A stretch of DNA of 64,000 nucleotides, taken from Skermanella sp. TT6 (GTDB lineage Bacteria > Pseudomonadota > Alphaproteobacteria > Azospirillales > Azospirillaceae). How positions within the stretch are numbered: position 1 is the first letter of the stretch; each line of letters opens with the position of its first letter. The stretch is from NCBI RefSeq assembly GCF_016653635.2, contig NZ_CP067420.1, positions 2,198,501-2,262,500 of the forward strand, in the 5' to 3' direction. The position numbers were made by a program, and so were the translations under genes. The notes under the pieces are model-generated. The model was not told the origin of the DNA. It did no database searches and worked only from the letters and a program-made list of their open reading frames with translations. Shown here in pieces: positions 61,964-64,000 of this stretch.

Positions 61964-64000
61964 GACTGATCCGACTGGGCCTCGACCGCTTCGGCCATTT
62001 CACGGACGGCGGGATCGATCTCGGTGTGCGGCCGGACTTCCATATCGTCTGCGGCAGCAACGAGGCGGGAAAGACCACCACGCTCCGGGCGCTGGGCGAC
62101 CTGTTCTTCGGGATCGAGACGCGGTCGCCCTACAACTTCAAGCACGACTACGCCGACCTGCGCCTGACCGCGGAGATCGAGGCGGCGGACGGCAGGCGTC
62201 TCGCCTTCCAGCGGCGCAAGGGCCGGCAGAACACCCTGCTGGACGCCGGCGGCTCGGGCAGCCTTCCCGATTCCGCGCTGGCCGCCTTCCTGGGGCCGAT
62301 CGACCGCGACTTCTTCGAAGGCATGTTCGGGCTGGACCACAACCGGCTGCGCCGGGGCGGCGAGGACATCCTGGCCGCCCGCGGCGACGTCGGGCAGAGC
62401 CTGTTCGGGGCGGGCGCCGGGGTGATGGGCATCTCCCAGGTGCTCGCCGAACTGGATGCCGAGGCGAACGCGCTGTTCTCCTCCCGCCGCGTCGCGTCGA
62501 AGCCGTTCTACCAGGCGCTGGACCGCCACGCCGACGCGCGCAAGCGGCTGCGCGAGGCGGCGGTCAGCGGCGACGAGTGGCGCCAGGTCCAGGCCGACGC
62601 AGAGGCCGCCGAGGCCAGGATCCGCGATTGCCGCGAACGCCTCAACCAGCTGGAAGCTGCCCGTGCCAAGGCGGAGCGCATCCGCCGCACCCGCCACCTG
62701 GTCAGCCAGATCGCGGAGCTGGAGGACTCCCTCGGTGCGCTCGCCGACGCCCTCGTGCTGGCGGAGGATGCGGCCGACCGGCGGCAGGCCGCCCTGCGGC
62801 AGCGCGACGAGGCCTCCCGCGACGTCGAACGCTGCGGCGCCGTCGCCGCCAAGCTTGCCGAGGAACTGGACGGCCTCACGGTCCCCGAGGCGATCCTGGC
62901 GAGCGGGGCGGCGATCGAGGCCCTGCACGAACAGCGCGGAGCGATCCGGGACCAGCGCACCGACCTGCCCAAGCGGGAAAGCGAGCTGCGCCAGTTGCGC
63001 GACCAGGCAGCCGACCTGCTGCGCCGGCTCGGTTCGTCCCTGCCGATCGACCGGGCGGCGGAAGCGATTCCGCCGAGATCCGTCCTGGCCGACGTGCGCG
63101 CCCTGATCGCGGAGGAGGGCAGGCTGCGCGCCCGGTCCGACGCGGCCGCCGACCAGCTCGCGAAATGCAGGGTGGAGGCGGCCCGGCTGGAGGCCCAGCT
63201 GGAAGCGATCGGCACGCCCGCCGACGCCGTCATCCTTTCCGCCGCCATCGCCGAAGTGAAGGCGCGCGGAACCCTGGAGCAGACCCTTGCCGAGGGGCAG
63301 GCCCGGCTTCACCGCCTCAAGGAACGGATCGCCGCCCAGGTCGCGGCGCTGCCCCTGTGGCAGGGGTCGCTCGATGGCCTGCTCCAGGCCAAGGTGCCGG
63401 ATGACAGCACCGTCAACCGGTTCGAGAAGGAGTTCGCCGACCTGGAGTCCCGGTCAACCCGGGCGCGCGAGAAGGCCGAAGAGCTTCGGGGCCAGCTCAG
63501 CCAGCTCGATGCGGAATTGGCGGCCCTCAAGGGGACCAGCGAAATCCCCACCGCGGACGCCATCGCCGAGGCCCGCCGCCGGCGCGATACCGGCTGGCGG
63601 GTCGTTCGCCGGACCTTCATCGACCGTGACCCGCCGCCCCTGTCCACCGACGAGGCCGAGCTGTTCGACTCGACGCACGACCTGCCGGGTCTGTTCGAGC
63701 GGACCATCCGCGCCGCCGACGATCTGGTGGACCGCAAGGAGGCGGAAGCCCACCGGGTCGCCAGCTATGTCCAGCTCACCTCGCGCCACCAGGATACGGT
63801 CCGGCGCCTGACCTCCGCCGCCCACGAGGCATCGGCCTGCGAACGCAGCCGTGCGGAATTGGAAGCGGCCTGGACCGCGGCGTGGCGGCCGGCCGGGCTG
63901 GTCCCGGCGTCCCCGCGGGAGATGTCGGCCTGGCTCGCCCGCGTCGCCGCCCTGGTCCGCGACGCCGACTCGGCCCGGGACCTGGAAGCGAGCTGCCGGC
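61960..64000 (+). CDS. YhaN-like SMC/AAA ATPase (3' end missing)
   Basis: Partial gene running off the right edge, 680 codons seen. Walker A is CGSNEAGKTTTLRALGD at about residue 33 after MRLIRLGLDRFGHFTDGGID. The Q-loop/hinge region follows, then long coiled coils (DEWRQVQADAEAAEARI and RQAALRQRDEASRDVERC) like SbcC, Rad50 and YhaN. The signature and Walker B motifs would be beyond the window. The start overlaps the nuclease stop through ATGA, so the two form a nuclease-ATPase complex. The closest family is YhaN. Confidence 0.9.
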   Translation, partial: MRLIRLGLDRFGHFTDGGIDLGVRPDFHIVCGSNEAGKTTTLRALGDLFFGIETRSPYNFKHDYADLRLTAEIEAADGRRLAFQRRKGRQNTLLDAGGSGSLPDSALAAFLGPIDRDFFEGMFGLDHNRLRRGGEDILAARGDVGQSLFGAGAGVMGISQVLAELDAEANALFSSRRVASKPFYQALDRHADARKRLREAAVSGDEWRQVQADAEAAEARIRDCRERLNQLEAARAKAERIRRTRHLVSQIAELEDSLGALADALVLAEDAADRRQAALRQRDEASRDVERCGAVAAKLAEELDGLTVPEAILASGAAIEALHEQRGAIRDQRTDLPKRESELRQLRDQAADLLRRLGSSLPIDRAAEAIPPRSVLADVRALIAEEGRLRARSDAAADQLAKCRVEAARLEAQLEAIGTPADAVILSAAIAEVKARGTLEQTLAEGQARLHRLKERIAAQVAALPLWQGSLDGLLQAKVPDDSTVNRFEKEFADLESRSTRAREKAEELRGQLSQLDAELAALKGTSEIPTADAIAEARRRRDTGWRVVRRTFIDRDPPPLSTDEAELFDSTHDLPGLFERTIRAADDLVDRKEAEAHRVASYVQLTSRHQDTVRRLTSAAHEASACERSRAELEAAWTAAWRPAGLVPASPREMSAWLARVAALVRDADSARDLEASCR

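Overview
The window comes from a very GC-rich alphaproteobacterial chromosome, most likely a Rhodospirillales member of the Azospirillum/Skermanella type. The evidence is the gene content and order: tatB-tatC-serS-surE-pcm-nlpD, yajC-secD-secF, hpnCDE, trmFO, metX-metW, an argH-lptM-lysA block, ftsE-ftsX, and a complete core of the ethylmalonyl-CoA (EMC) pathway. It is mostly housekeeping DNA, with no rRNA, tRNA, prophage or insertion sequence that I can see. Genus-level placement is inference.

Region by region. 1-10.0 kb: protein export and envelope (end of tatB, tatC, yajC, secD, secF, a degenerate LytM/LysM lipoprotein of NlpD type), plus serS, surE, pcm, a DUF815 ATPase and a Mth938-like protein. 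10.0-14.8 kb: sodB, the squalene/hopanoid genes hpnE-hpnD-hpnC, and a fourth squalene/phytoene-synthase-fold protein (NDUFAF6-like). 14.8-23.8 kb: trmFO, small envelope proteins (DUF1499, DUF3574, a Pro-rich secreted protein), metW-metX (methionine), then chorismate mutase-like protein, hisC and prephenate dehydrogenase, then DUF2125. 23.8-33.2 kb is the most accessory-like part: a ChaC-type gamma-glutamylcyclotransferase, a guanidine-II riboswitch with its Gdx-type SMR exporter, aqpZ, an operon (surface-antigen-like protein, large MscS channel, glycolipid-binding-domain protein) flanked by two paralogous membrane-anchored proteins, then an orphan glycine-betaine-type binding protein with an Fe(II)/2OG oxygenase. 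33.2-41.1 kb: class II ribonucleotide reductase, a PlsC-like acyltransferase, a TrmH/SpoU methyltransferase, a YdcF-like protein, ftsX-ftsE, a zinc-ribbon membrane protein and a CpdR-like response regulator. 41.1-41.4 kb is an array of REP-like inverted repeats. 41.4-49.8 kb: DUF4175 protein, lysA, lptM, argH, a TlpA-like thioredoxin, an alpha/beta hydrolase, DUF3140, and ccdA with a ccdB broken by one amber codon. 49.9-60.6 kb: the EMC block, with 3-hydroxybutyryl-CoA dehydrogenase, etfA-etfB, cob(I)alamin adenosyltransferase, a HIG1-like protein, methylsuccinyl-CoA dehydrogenase (mcd), a Tat-exported GH1 beta-glucosidase, crotonyl-CoA carboxylase/reductase (ccr) and ethylmalonyl-CoA mutase (ecm). 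60.7-64.0 kb: an SbcD/YhaO-like nuclease and the start of a YhaN-like SMC-type ATPase that runs off the right edge.

How the genes work together. Ccr, Ecm and Mcd carry out successive steps of acetyl-CoA assimilation. Etf takes electrons from Mcd, and the adenosyltransferase makes the adenosylcobalamin that Ecm, and separately the class II ribonucleotide reductase at 33-35 kb, require. The mcd promoter and the ccr/ecm divergent region share a 9-bp motif that may mark common control. The least-explained candidates in the window are the MscS/glycolipid-binding operon with its two flanking ToxR/CadC-like paralogs, the shared EMC promoter motif, the palindrome and 14-bp tandem repeats between ccr and ecm, and the REP-like array.
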